Part shown: positions 45,251 to 57,161 of the stretch, piece by piece | Numbering within the stretch: position 1 is the stretch's first letter | Layout of the letters: the number at the start of each line of letters is the position of its first letter | Source of the DNA: Venturia oleaginea | Lineage: Eukaryota > Ascomycota > Dothideomycetes > Venturiales > Venturiaceae | Assembly (NCBI GenBank): GCA_013176395.1 | Contig: JABMLP010000007.1 | Location: 248,001-312,000, forward strand | Reading direction: 5' to 3' | DNA: 64,000 bases | Program-made: the position numbers and the translations under genes | The notes under the pieces: model-generated | Told to the model about the DNA's origin: nothing | The model's input: only the letters and a program-made list of their open reading frames with translations | Databases searched by the model: none

Positions 45251-46561
45251 CTACACGGCCAATACACGGGTGTAGCAGGGCCATCCGTATAATTGCGACC
45301 ACCAGACTTGACCCGGCTGTGGCGACGACCGTTCTTCGTCGAATTGTGCTCGCGGCACCTCTAAGCACTTGTTCTGTTTTGGCATAGATCTCAATTTCGA
45401 CCGCTCCTCCCTCTCGAACTGTTTCCGTCGCGCGCTCGCAGACCTGGCGAGGTTTTGCCAATGGAGGCTTGATACACGTGGAGGTACGAGCGGTCCTTCT
45501 GCCTCCCCTCTGCCTGGCGAGGACTTCCGACTTCCATTCTCACTTCCAGATTGTCCAGCTTGCTCCCGTGCGTCGTAGAAAACTCCATCCATCGAGTTGT
45601 CCTTCCTTTTCAATCCCGAGTCCGGCCCATCACGCCCTGATCGGGTGCACACATCTCTCAACTCTATATTCAATCTGTTGTTCTCAGCTCTCGCACCCTT
45701 GAGTTCTTGTACCAACATGTCCTTCTCTTCCCATTCTTTTAACCAAATCGCATCCACGCTGTCCAACATTCGCTGACACTGTTCCCATTTCACCCTCAAC
45801 TCTAACGTTTCTTGCTCCAGCTGTCTGATTCTATTTCGTAAGTGAATGCGCTCGACCCACACTTTTTCGTCGAATCGCTTTCCCTCGCCCGCTAATTGGT
45901 TTAGCAGGGAGAGGGTCTGATAACACTCTTCTGATTCCCATTTCGCCTCATCCAACGCGCGTTGATGATGACGTAGACCAATTTGATGCGCATGCAATTC
46001 CTCAAGCATCTCCTGGTGTGAGAGACGAAGTGAGTGGATTTCCTGATTCTTCGAATACAATGTATTCCATACTTCCTTCGTCGATGGCGTTGGAGAGTTT
46101 TCAACCGGACCGGACGGTTTCACACCTAGACTTTGTGATCTTCCTAGTCCTCTTGAATTTTCGAACTTGGAGGGAGGTTTCGACTGAGAAAAACTGTCTG
46201 ACTTTGTGTTCTTGTTTGGTGACTCCCATCCACATCTAGGTCGTCCACCTGTGACACCATAATATCTCTGTCGCGCTTCTTCGTTTTGCTTTCGCCAAAA
46301 GTCCTTTTCTTCGTCTTGTTGGAGTGTTTCAAGCGGGTGTTCTGCGTCTTCTTCGGCGAGGATTGGGGTTGCGTTTTCGAAGCGGGATTTTAAGGGGTTA
46401 TCGGCGGAGGATTGTTGGGATTTGGATGGTTTGGGTTTTTTTGGCTCGGAGGAGAGGAGAGAGGTGCGTCTTTTGGGTTCCTCGCTGTTGGGGAAGGATA
46501 TTCTCTTCTCCTTCTTGTCAGATTCTTTGTCGCGTCTGCGGAAAGGTAGGATTTGGACCAT
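45251..46561 (-). CDS. Hypothetical coiled-coil protein
   Basis: One open frame of 436 aa from ATG at 46559-46561. The N-terminal 140 residues are basic and Ser/Pro/Lys-rich (SEEPKRRTSLLSSEPKKPKP). Residues about 165-300 form a strong coiled coil (SKNQEIHSLRLSHQEMLEEL, WVERIHLRNRIRQLEQETLE). The C-terminal part is again Ser/Arg-rich. I recognise no family. It converges on hop2 with 141 bp between stops. The last 40 residues have odd composition, so a small 3' intron is possible. Confidence 0.65.
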   Translation of the reverse strand: MVQILPFRRRDKESDKKEKRISFPNSEEPKRRTSLLSSEPKKPKPSKSQQSSADNPLKSRFENATPILAEEDAEHPLETLQQDEEKDFWRKQNEEARQRYYGVTGGRPRCGWESPNKNTKSDSFSQSKPPSKFENSRGLGRSQSLGVKPSGPVENSPTPSTKEVWNTLYSKNQEIHSLRLSHQEMLEELHAHQIGLRHHQRALDEAKWESEECYQTLSLLNQLAGEGKRFDEKVWVERIHLRNRIRQLEQETLELRVKWEQCQRMLDSVDAIWLKEWEEKDMLVQELKGARAENNRLNIELRDVCTRSGRDGPDSGLKRKDNSMDGVFYDAREQAGQSGSENGSRKSSPGRGEAEGPLVPPRVSSLHWQNLARSASARRKQFEREERSKLRSMPKQNKCLEVPRAQFDEERSSPQPGQVWWSQLYGWPCYTRVLAV

Positions 46562-47127
46562 GCTGGTGCATTAAATTGCAATGTTCCTGTGGCAATCACG
46601 GACTTTGAATTGTATGTCTGCAAATGGGGATGACGGATTCTGCTAACGCGGTTATAGGTGGCGGCGTGTTGTAGGTGATGGCTTTGGCAGTCAGCGTCCA
46701 CCATTATCAGCCAGTCCCCATGATCGAGCTTTCAAGATGTGAGGAGGCGAGTGGAATGACAGGACATGAACGATTTTGCCAGTACAATTGAAGTACTGGC
46801 GGCGTGTTGCTAGTCATCGCTTTGACGGTGGCTTTGAACCATGGTTAACCTTCGCGTGGCGTGAGGGAATTAAGGTTTGACTTTGACGGATAGCGATGTC
46901 GGTCAGTCGTGGACTTGGAGATTACGAGGTACGTGGGAATTAATCGAGATTGATTTGGATTTACTAATGTTTTTGGTATCTGTTACTTCCATTTTCATTC
47001 GCCCGTTTTCGACTCCCCACACACCTGGCCTTGGGACGGTAAGCGTACAGCAACTCAAGGATAACAATGGTACAACTATTCCTTCATATTCTCAACTTCA
47101 CGGCGCGTGGTCTGGTGGATTTGCCCA
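46562..47127. other. Gap between two minus-strand genes
   Basis: Upstream flank of the coiled-coil gene. The sequence GGCGGCGTGTTG occurs twice (about 46661 and 46799) in similar context (TGGCGGCGTGTTG, followed by TAG). Otherwise nothing. Confidence 0.35.
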
Positions 47128-47773
47128 CTACTCATCATCTTCATAATCATTATCGTAGTCCTGCGAATTGATTGTATGATACGACGGTGGTCCTGCGTCT
47201 CCATCGTCCGCATGATACGATGGCGACCTTGATTCTTCGTCAATTAATGTTCCACCATGCCATTCCGATCCGGATCGAGCGTGATCGTACACATCTTCTT
47301 GAATCCTACCCCTCTCTAACCCCTATACTTCTTGCTGGCAAGATCGAATTCTGTTGCTAGATCCGCCATTCGAGATATCAGACTCGCATATTGGTGATGG
47401 TGCATTTGAAAGAAATTTTCAATTCGCTGCCTTAAAACAGAGTTTCATGCTCAAGAGAGTCGAGCGCTGTCTCGCGTTCTTCCAACTTGTCCCCGTTGTT
47501 GACTGGGTCCGGCCTAAATCTGCTCAGGCTTTGGTGTTGTTCGCGTACTCGTCTTCGTGAAGGTTGATCGATATCGCGTTGGATTATATCGGAGGGTGTA
47601 TTGAAGTATCTTTTGAGGCATAGAGCTCTTGAATGCGGATTCCATAGGAGCTTTGTCCATCCTTCCTCTTCGTGTTGACCCGGTTGGCGGGGAAGAATAT
47701 CGCCGTCCTCCTTTTCTTGTCGATCACGGTGCTTTTTGCTTTTGGAGCGGCGTTTGAAGAAATGTAACGGCAC
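47128..47773 (-). pseudogene. Hypothetical basic/acidic protein with two apparent frameshifts
   Basis: Minus strand from ATG at 47771-47773: MPLHFFKRRSKSKKHRDRQE to ETALDSLEHETL, then a shift at a run of four T (plus strand 47434-47437), then LRQRIENFFQMHHHQYASLI to LATEFDLASKKYR, a second shift at four G (47320-47323), then RIQEDVYDHARSGSEWHGGT to DYDNDYEDDE-stop at 47128. Each part reads as natural protein and each break is repaired by one extra base in a homopolymer. I cannot tell a young pseudogene from assembly errors. No family recognised. Confidence 0.55.
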
Positions 47774-47874
47774 GGTTGTTGTTCTTATCTATTGTGAGAG
47801 GTGGGGAAGAGGAGCTTGGACGTTTGTGGTACCGTGATGTCTATTCAACGGAAGTCTAACGGCACACTATAGAT

Positions 47875-49196
47875 TTGACTTCTTTCCCCAATCGAAACCA
47901 ATATCTTACTGCTAAGACGTTTTCGGTAATGCTTCTCTTCCATTATCAACCGTCAGCTTCATTCAGATTTGCCAACAGAACGGGACGATTAGAGAGAGAA
48001 AACTATGGACTTCGCGAGCTTCGAAGAGTCAACCAGCATCAGTCCTGTGGCAGGAAACAAACGAAAACGTTCACAAAACGTTCACTCGATGCGCCGAAGC
48101 ATGAAGCCACAGATTGCCGTAGTGAAAGCGCGCCCCACGAAGGCACGCCCGACGAAGGTTTGCCCGACAAAGGCACACTCGACGGAGGCACGCCAGACAA
48201 AGGCACGCCAGACAAATGCACACCCAAGGAAGGCACACCTGACGAAAAATTGACCGCAACCACCCCACGCTACTCCTTCCTCGATCTACCGCGAGGATTG
48301 CGGGATGAGGTATATCGACACATCTTAGTTCCACCTCACAAGAAGATTACTTTGATGAGAAGCATCAAAGGGCTGCGACTCCTGCCTACCGAGATCCCTC
48401 GCACAAACCGACAAATCTTCTTCGAAGCCCAAGATGTTCTGTTTCAACAGAATACCTTAGTAAAGTACCAGGTTAATGATCACCAACGAGAAGGCCCTGA
48501 TACTATCAGGATCTTTCAAAAATATCTTCTACGAGCCAGGCGAGTACAGATCTTCATGAGTCAATTGAGCCTGGAGGTCCTGATATAAAGCAAAAATTGA
48601 TCAAAAACCAATGTCTCCGCTCTCTGGTTGTTGAGCTAGGCCTTAAGTGGGATCGGGATTGCGATGTTTGGAACCTGCGTTTGTTTCAGTCGTAATCAAG
48701 CAGGGTTCCAAAACTGTTGGAATTGCTTAGGGAAGTGAAGGTGCAAGTTGAGTTGCGCTTTACAATTGGGTTGACACCTTTGGAAAAGCTGGGCAGAGAA
48801 TGTCACGGTATTGGGATCCTTCCAAATGTCACGACCTCATTCAAGAGGCAAGAAGAAACGCAGAGAAGAGTTGTAAGAGTGTTCTCATACAGTATCAGGA
48901 AGTTTGAGAAACAGTGCGTTGGAGACTCGCCTTTTACTTTGATCTCTAACGTTCTTTCAATGTATGAAGTGCCCCGCAACCGGCTTGATAACGTTAATCC
49001 TTTTTGGGCTTTGTCACCACAGTGGCTTCATAAAATCGTTTTTCATCGAAATACAATACCAGGACTTGAAAGAGGTTCAAAGGCAACAGTGCATTGGCCA
49101 TTCCGAAGTTTATTTGGCAATATATTGGAAGTTCAACGAGCCATTACATTCATGAAAGAAAGAGCTGGATACTGTACGCCGTTCGTAGTGAAGTAA
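47875..49196 (+). pseudogene. 2EXR/F-box-like fungal gene, broken
   Basis: The first frame (47875-48588) holds a Glu/Pro/Asp repeat region and then SFLDLPRGLRDEVYRHILVP and EIPRTNRQIFFEAQDVLFQQ, the pattern of fungal 2EXR/F-box-like proteins. A frameshift between about 48560 and 48590 moves the continuation (KNQCLRSLVVELGLKWDRDC) to another frame, a TAA at 48693-48695 follows FQS, and the frame then stays open as LLELLREVKVQVELRF to 49196. The in-frame start is unclear; an ATG at 48005 lies in a different frame. I regard it as a pseudogene. Such genes form large, fast-turnover families in Pezizomycotina. Confidence 0.6.
48134..48252 (+). repeat. 15-bp tandem repeat encoding G-T-P-D-E/K
   Basis: About eight units of 15 bp, roughly GGCACGCCNGACAAA, encode EGTPDEGLPDKG, TLDGGTPDKGTPDK and CTPKEGTPDE. 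The array lies in frame in the first part of the 2EXR-like pseudogene. Confidence 0.85.
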
Positions 49197-50860
49197 TCAT
49201 CAGGTTTTAATGGAGGGAAGATAGTCTGTCTGTATTGCCTCGATACTCGTCTTGATTTCGCGATAAGCGCGCTCAATTCCACTTCACAAATCTCAGCAAA
49301 TATCGTTAAGAAGCAATCCATCCTGTTCTTCTTCGTACCTGTTAGCATGTCTTTATTACGGACTACATTCCTCTGAGTTGTAGAAAGGACGAATTATAGT
49401 AATTAGAAATGTTCTCTTTCCAAACCGACTTTTTAAGCTGGGTTGTCCAGAGTAGATATCTACGTCGTTGGTTATAGATACTAATATTATTCGGTATAGC
49501 TAGCTTTCTACATTTCCCTACTCGAGTCGATGGAATGATATAATAGTAGCTTAAAAAAATATCTGAATTTTTTCTTTCTCCACTGAGATGGGATATCGAA
49601 GGCGAATTATTCGTCATATAAGATAGTTATCCTCGCAGTATCACAGTGACCTCGATTTCTCAAAATCAGAACAAGAACATGTGACGACAGTGACGATATA
49701 CTTGGATTAAGTAGGATTTTCATGTACACAATAAGCCAGAATCGATAATCCAGCCAGGAGGGCGTAGAGGCAGTCGGAAATATGGAAGAAGAACGGTTAG
49801 AGGGTTTTTGCTTGATAGGAGTAAGGAGTTTCTTTTGATCCCTAATTCTGCATGCCTTATGTCCTCAACACTATGAATGATGTTGCTTCATCCCTAGGAG
49901 ACAAATACTTCTATAAATAAAGCAGGGTCAAGCTAAATCTTAATAGCTAGCTTTGAGTTCTGTCTTTGCTTTCTTAGCGTCATCGTTCCTGTCCAGAATA
50001 TATTTTTGGCCATTGACGAATTTCAAAGGCAAACAGAGACAATTGCGATTGTTGTGGCGAGGAGATAATGGGAGGAATGGGTCAAGTCATCTTATAGATC
50101 CATAACACCGAATCGAAACATGTAACACCAGAAATGGCTACAAAACAAACAATCGTCTCTCTCATTTCTTCCTACTATCAAGTCACTGAGATAATACTCA
50201 AATCATCCGTGCACCTTGGGAAGAAGAAGATAAGAAGAATGTCGAGGACGAGAGAAAAGCGTTCGATACTCAATAACTAGAGAATTCCAAAGAATTTTCG
50301 TAACTGTAGACCGAGTGCGACAAGTTCAAGGCCTCTTCCGAGCAGTACTCTTCCCGGGTGCAGTTTTTGAGCAGAGAGGTAAGATCGATTAAAGCTCAGA
50401 CTTCGATGCTCCAGAACAAGAACGAGCAACTCTAAGCTTGCGTAACGACATTGAAGCCGATGGAAAGAGTGACCGTAGACTTATTTTCTCCGGGGGGAGC
50501 CCCTTAGCGACCAGAAAGCGGAACTATAGGCTCGCGTTGATAGGGCAAAGCTTCAGAAGAAGGCCGTATTTGCTCATGTTGCTGGCATTGCGCCTGGTGT
50601 GGTTGTGGGCCCATCATCAGGCCATCCAGTCAATGAAAAGTGGTGGTTGTTGTGTAGAATGTACCAATCCTGGTAGAATTGTTACCAATTCGAGTAACGT
50701 AAAATAGTTCGTTGCGATAATATATTGATTGTTCCCATGATGCAGCAAGCAAGCGCGGAGTTTATATATACAGGGAGGTAAAAAACGCAACTTTAGCCAG
50801 TCAGTCCATCCAATGCAAATGGTCGTGAGAATGGAACTCGATTATAGATTTATCATCCTC
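49197..50860. other. AT-rich gene-poor region
   Basis: 49300-50300 is AT-rich with no coding signal. At 50438-50707 a short frame, and in another frame the peptide AKLQKKAVFAHVAGIAPGVV (about 50540-50600), look like remains of a decayed gene. I cannot name it. Confidence 0.35.
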
Positions 50861-52139
50861 TCAACCACCATCTCTCCCTGATCTTCGCGAAGCTTTCTTG
50901 TTGCTGTGCACTTTCTTTTGCTTCAGCCTCACTTCGTTGTCGCGCTTTTGCCTGTTGGGACGTCAGTAGGGGGTCTATCATGTGTTATGGTCTTGAAAAA
51001 TATTGCCAAACGCTAACTTCGGTGCTGCACTATCTCTACCCTTCATTGCGCTCTGCGATTTTAGCGCGGAATGCCTGCAATTCTTCTTCCGATATTATTG
51101 AAGTTGCTAGAATGAAGCACCACCCCAGCACATGCAGGAAAAGCAAAGGATCCCCTAGTTGCCACTTCGTCACAAAATTCATGATGTGGCTGTTGTGTCT
51201 TCAACGTGGGAGGGTTTTCCAATACGGTATAAGCCACAGATAACACGATTGAGATAATACACACTCAGAGACATTGTAGTAAAGAACCAGGCACGAGTCG
51301 ATGGGGACATTAGTACGCCGATGTTTGAAAAAAGACCAACGTCCTAGCCTCATTGGAACAAAAGTTGTAATCTATGAAAAGGAAAACTTACAAGTTCTTG
51401 ACTTTTGATCTTTGATAGTCGCTCGTGATTCCCGGGACAGCTTTGCCGGCAACTTCTTTCAACAATTGGTGGAATCGCTGCCAGCAAAGCTCTGCGTTAT
51501 CGGCCTGCTTGCGGCTGTCGTCTGCTTGGATGACCAGAGATTCCGAGGCCTTCGCATAGTAACGAGAAGTGCGAAGAGGGCTGTGCATCAAAGTCGGAAG
51601 GTCTTTGAAGAGATTATTGACTGAAATGCGTAGCGTCGCTTTGGAGGAGATTCTAGGTTTTCGTTAACGTGGAAATCATAATCAAAAAGGCTGGGCGGCT
51701 GTAGGTAGTAAGCAGTGGTGAACGGATGAAGAAACATTTTCCAGCACAGCTTGAAGTTAAAAAGCTCTGTTTTCTTCCATCAAATTGTGGAATATGAAGT
51801 TTTGACGGAACAAAGAGCAAAAACCTCAAGAATAGCAACTTACTTATTTACATTCTGGCCACCTGGTCCACTACTTCTACTGTAGCTGAGTGAGCCCAGA
51901 GACCTTGGAAATATCTTTGCATCGAATTGGGATAACCAGTGACGACATTCCTCCACATCGTCTCCGTTAGCGACCGGGTCGTTGTTACGTGCAATGTTCG
52001 TGTTGGAGCGTTGGATGATGGAAACCAGTGGATATGTTTGAGAAGGAAAGTGTGAAGGGACTAATAATGGAGACGGTAGACGAGTCGTGATGCTTCGGCT
52101 TGAGATGACCCTCGACTGGCGAGAGATGAAGTTAAGCAT
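50861..52139 (-). CDS. pth4: Mitochondrial peptidyl-tRNA hydrolase/ribosome rescue factor (Pth4/ICT1-like)
   Basis: Three exons on the minus strand: 51844-52139, 51392-51652 and 50861-50951, giving 215 aa. The start is MLNFISRQSRVISSRSITTR (52137-52139), a Ser/Arg-rich presequence; an upstream in-frame extension is not credible. The catalytic GGQ lies at the end of exon 1 (SYSRSSGPGGQNVNK) and continues in exon 2 as ISSKATLRISVNNLF. Exon 3 is the basic tail KRDNEVRLKQKKVHSNKKAS typical of the family. These proteins free peptidyl-tRNA from stalled mitochondrial ribosomes. Introns are long for this window: 191 nt and 440 nt. Phases agree at both junctions. It is head-to-head with nab3. Confidence 0.87.
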
Positions 52140-52975
52140 GGTGAGGATACAGTTGATGAAGCAAGTTGTGGTTACCAAAAATACTGATTCGCAGGTGCAG
52201 ATAGGAAGTATGAGCCTCACTTGTCTGGAGGGGATGGCCACGAAAGGATAATGATTATTGAGAAAGACTTGGTTTCCATGTATGATACCGCCCAGGAGCA
52301 AGACCTGAGAGGGTCGGAGAAGGGACTGAGGTGATGTTTTATTGTTGATGGAAGTTCGCTCTGTGCGAATATGTCAGCATTCTGTGGAATAATTCAGTAC
52401 GTCACATGATTGACCGACTCGCTCGCTTATGTAATCCGCCAAACTCCGAAAAAGCATATTCGGACGGGGAAAGTTAAAAGCCCATTACCTCACTGGGACT
52501 AAGTTACGCGACATGGCACCATATTCTCATCGCGTACCAGTTGTGGAAAAGGCCAGCCTCACGTGACAATTTGATGCGGCTCCGCTTTGACACCAAAGCG
52601 CTGTTCTTCTGATTCACTCAATCGCAAACCCTCTCCAAACTTTAACAACCCCCCACCGCGCTCATAGCACCAAACAACTGTTTCGCCAGCTAACTATACA
52701 GACAATTCAGCCCGAATCGTCCCCTCTCAATCACTTCCACAGCCGTCATCCACACAGGCTTTCTGCTGTCCAGCTCTCTGTCTGCCTCCGCGACTCTGCA
52801 CCACCACCGCGCAAACTGGCTACCTTCAACCAAGCCCCTTACTCTCCACCGTCGCAAACTACCGAATAGCCACAGCGCCTATCAGACTGATAACTTGAGG
52901 CACAGCGTGACTATCACCATTGCCGCCCACTTTTGCGCCCGCCTTGTCACACTCCTCCATCCCACTCCATAACCC
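52140..52975. promoter_or_regulatory. Divergent promoter region pth4/nab3
   Basis: 836 bp between divergent start codons. The right half is C/T/A-rich (about 52615-52975) and probably is the nab3 5' leader. The left part stays open in the pth4 frame for 54 codons, judged UTR. Confidence 0.45.
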
Positions 52976-55557
52976 ATGAGTGCTACTCCTCCACAGGAGG
53001 CAGTTGAATTTAGAGGCAACTCTCATACGCCTGTGTCTCCCAAGCCTTCGTATTTCCCTTCTCCTGCTAATATCCCCATCCTGGAAGCTCAAATGGATCC
53101 CGCCTTCAATGAAACCATGATGCAAACAATGCACCCTGATACCTTCTCTGCTACCACCGCTCCGCCTGCCACGCAATTCGACTACGCGACTGCCCCAGGA
53201 ATTATGGCAGATCAAGTCGCGCAATCCACCAGAAACGCGCAAGGGATAGACAGCGCTCAAGAAGACGATGGTTCTGACGGGTTCGTTTCAATTCAAGAAG
53301 CCGAAGAGCATTATCCTGATCACGAAGACAATTCAATCGTCATTGTATCGCAAGATACTACTACTGCTCTTCCTCACGCTCCAGTCTCGTCAAGTGAAGC
53401 CGTTCGACCAGTTCCTGCTACACAATCCACTTCCGGTGTTGATCATGCTTCCCTTGACCCTCCCACTGCCACTGCAGATGATCCCATAAAGCCAGAAGCC
53501 AATACCCAGGCAGATACAAGCCAGAACCCTCCAGCGACCCAGACCTCTGCCATTCTCGATCTTGACGCCATTCTCGCAGGCTTCGAAAAGCACGCCCAAG
53601 CCAATCAAGCCAAAGCCTCACCTGTCAATTCGACTACCACTCAAGCACAGCCGTCAAAGCCTGAGCTATTCGCTCTCCCTCCTAATCCTAATCTTCCTCC
53701 AAAGCCTCCAGCGCAAGACCCTACATCACACCCAAACTTTCCACCATCAAGCGATATTCGCTCATATCACCCGCACACTCAGAAAGAAGCGCCCTATCGC
53801 GCAGCTGGTCTTCCCACTCTCAGTACCAATGGCTTGCAACAGCCATCACATTCTTACCAGACACCACTGTCTTCAACATTTGTCAGCTCTTCTCAAAGTC
53901 CGGCAGTGTCGAACTTTGGTCATCGCGAGGGAAGCCCAAACTCTGATGACGAGGAAGTCCCTCTAGATCTCCACACACAGAGACTGTATGATCAATTCTT
54001 GACCTTTGAGAGGCAGAATGTTGCAGATGGACAATGGGACAAGTTTGCGGTCGGATCACGGCTCTTTATTGGTATGATATTGAAGGTTCGAATTGCCAGG
54101 CATCCTCTAACATTGGACAGGAAATCTTACGACTGAGAAAGTCTCCAAAAAGGACCTCTACCGACGATTTTACAAATACGGACAGCTGGCTCAGATATCC
54201 TTGAAACAGGCATATGGCTTTGTGCAATTTCTGGATGCCGAGACATGCCACCGAGCATTGACAGCGGAGCAAGGGCAGAAGATGCGAGGAAGGGAGATGC
54301 GTGAGTGCTATTGCTGCTATCGTTGAAGTTGTTGCTAACGTGATGCTAGACCTCGAAATCTCCAAACCTCAAAAGAATACTCGCGCTCGAGACGACAATC
54401 GCGGTGCTCGTCGACGCTCTCGTTCGCCAGATTACAGTCGTGGAGGCAATCAGCCACCGCGAGGAGTCGATCGCTACTCATCAGGATCACAAAATTCCCT
54501 ACGAGAACGAGACTATCGTCGTGCACCTCGAGATGATTACCGTCGATCACTCTCCCCTCGTAATGGTCGGCGAAATACCATCGATCGCTATGATGGTCGA
54601 AGACGAAGCAGATCACGCTCTCCACCATACGGCCGTGACAGCAGACCACCAATTCGAAACGGTGGAATGGAAGATGATCTACCACTACCAAGACGCGCTC
54701 CTCGAGATGTTCCAGATGTGCAAATCATTTTCGCCGATGATCTCGATCGTCAATTCGTCGAGTGGGCCGAAAAGTCGATCCAAGCACGTGGTCTTCGTGT
54801 CAATGTGTTGTATCTAGCACCGCACTTGTCAGAAGAAGCTGTCATCAAACGACAAATCTTGGAAGGTGTGCAGGCTGTCGTTCGATTGTCGAGAATGCAT
54901 CAGCTGAAAGGCAAGATCCCGTTGCAGGTCTTTGATCGACGAGGTGGTCATCACAATGTCCAATTCGAACAGTACGAGGATCTCGACCCTCCAACAGCAG
55001 CCGCACTGGTGCTCCGGGCGAAGACAACCCATGGCGCACCAGCCCAACAAGCTGCTTATGGGATGCCACCTCAAGGTCCACCAGCAGGCTACGGTATGCC
55101 TCCTCAACAGCCACCGCCAAACTACGGATACGCACCTCCAGTTCATCAACAACCTCCGCCGAACCCATATGCGAATCACTATGGTCCTCCTGTTCCTTCA
55201 GCTCTCCCACAACAAACACCTCATTATCCACCCTCAGGACAGACCCAGACCACACCAGATCTCATGAGAATTCTGGGACAACTTAATAATCCACCGCCTC
55301 AACAACAGACACCGCAAGCATATCCACCTAGACTGCAGCAGCCGCCTTATGGTCAACCACCACCACAGTCGCCGTACGGACAGCCCCCGCAACAATCGTA
55401 CGCGCCTCCGCAGCAACAGTACTCGGCGCCACCGGCGCAGCAATATTCTGCGCCGACACAACAGGCTACTCCTGGTGGATTTAGCGGAACGTCAGCGCCG
55501 CCGCAGGATATTCAGGCTTTGTTGGCGAATTTAAGCGCTTATAAACCGCCGAATTGA
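52976..55557 (+). CDS. nab3: Nab3-like nuclear RNA-binding protein
   Basis: Three exons: 52976-54071, 54121-54300 and 54350-55557, with two 49-nt introns, giving 827 aa. Residues 1-340 are Pro/Ser/Thr/Gln-rich. One RRM spans the introns (about 361-430): RLFIG (RNP2), LYRRFYKYGQLAQISLKQAY and GFVQFLDAETCHRA (RNP1). An Arg/Ser/Asp-rich region follows (RRRSRSPDYSRGG). Then comes the conserved Nab3 region DVQIIFADDLDRQFVEWAEK, LEGVQAVVRLSRMHQLKGKI and PLQVFDRRGG (about 560-660), resembling a second, anticodon-binding-like fold. The tail is P/Q/Y-rich with a final helix QDIQALLANLSAYKPPN. In yeast Nab3 works with Nrd1 and Sen1 to end transcription of short non-coding RNAs. Fungal orthology is inferred from this architecture. 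Confidence 0.87.
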
Positions 55558-57161
55558 GATAGGACGGCTTGTTCAATATTGGTTGATGAAATCCTCACAT
55601 TGATGGTGGGAATTGCGGGACTGGCTTGTATTACTGTATTGGCAGTACCCTGAAATGATCTGGAGGTTTCGTGCATTGAAGAATCCTCTGGTTGGGTTGT
55701 CGGAGGTGGAGATAGTGTTGTTCTTTTGCTTTTTATTGTGCTTTTGGGATCGTTCTGGCATGGTGTTAAGGGGCGGTCTTGTGTTGTATTATCCGTAGAA
55801 CGGAATGAAGTTTATGCTGTGCGGTTCGTTTGGCTTTTAAAGCGTGTAGTTGGCTCCCGGGCACGGGCTATTCTGAGCTAAGAGAGGGTGTTGGCGTTGT
55901 CTTTTTTATGATGTCTTTTGCCTTGTTGTCTTGATTGGATGTTGAATGCTTGGCGGTAGCGAGCGTCTTACTTGCTATGATGGCGGTATCAATTCATGAG
56001 ATTGATGATATGCGAGTGGAGAATGATTTCGCGGGGAGCCTTAGGCTGTCTTTAGGGGAATAGAATAGCTAGCTCGTGATGAAGTCGTAGTAATAGAAAT
56101 TGCTGTTTTGAGGCTTTGGTCGTTTTTTGCACGACTGACTAGAGTACTAAACCGTAAACAGACTTTCTGAAATGATGAGGAGTGGCTTGAGATTTGGTTT
56201 GATTGGTGTTAGGTTGAAGATGTGGGGGTTTTTCTGGTGGAAATCGGACCGAATCTGCGACCTCAACCTCTGGAGAGCTCGCTAAAACCGTCAACTACCT
56301 CCTAGTACTAATTGGTGGTCACGAATAGATACTGGAATCGAGTAGGATGGATCAGCCGACCGACTGCATGCTATGCGCTGTTTTCGCGGCAATGGTCAAA
56401 GCAGGCTGCTTTGGTATAGTGAATAGCGGTCAGTCATAACCTGAATCAATCATGGACAGTCTGCTTTTACATTTAACAGATTGGTTCTTTCACTATTGAA
56501 GGGCTTGAATCAAGCTCCCTGTATGAGACTACGAACGATTACCTCGCCTCGGTATCACGATTGTAGTGGATGACAGAAGATATACGGGTATACTCCGTCA
56601 ATTGGTTTGAACCTCTGTTTTCCAGTGTAGCGGACGGTGCTACGGAGACCCTATCGCAATATTTTACCCTATTTTCATTTCGTAAATGATCTTTAAAGGT
56701 GCCTTTGAGAGCATTCTTTACGGTTACGGTATATGGAGGATTTAAGATTATCCGGGGCATAGGCATATTCTGTGATAACAGTGGTATCCTCTTGCAAAAA
56801 CCAACTAGATATCATCGTCAAGTACGGGAATCCTTCCAGGCTGTCCAGTCTTGATGAGAAGGCAGTCTTCACCTTCATCGCGAGCCTCGAAAACTATCTC
56901 CTTCTCCGTAGCCTCGCTAACAGTGTCAGTCCACTCCCTTCGTGGCCCTTTCTCTCCCACGTTGGACTTGAGCTGATAATAGCTACGGAGATCATTTCAC
57001 CATTATTTGACAATTACATTCCTTCTTACGGCACATCGATAACAAAAGCATGACCCCATCAGCCGTAGTTCTGCCTATGTCGTCATAGCGAAGTTTTTAT
57101 TGATTCCCGTCCGTAACTAACACTCATTGTACACATCACAACGATATTGACGATAATTCGG
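55558..57161. other. Gene-poor region after nab3
   Basis: The first part is the nab3 3' UTR. A minus-strand frame near 56700-56880 (LDSLEGFPYLTMISSWFLQE, DTTVITEYAYAPDNL) looks like a protein fragment, but I cannot identify it or find its partners. Confidence 0.35.
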
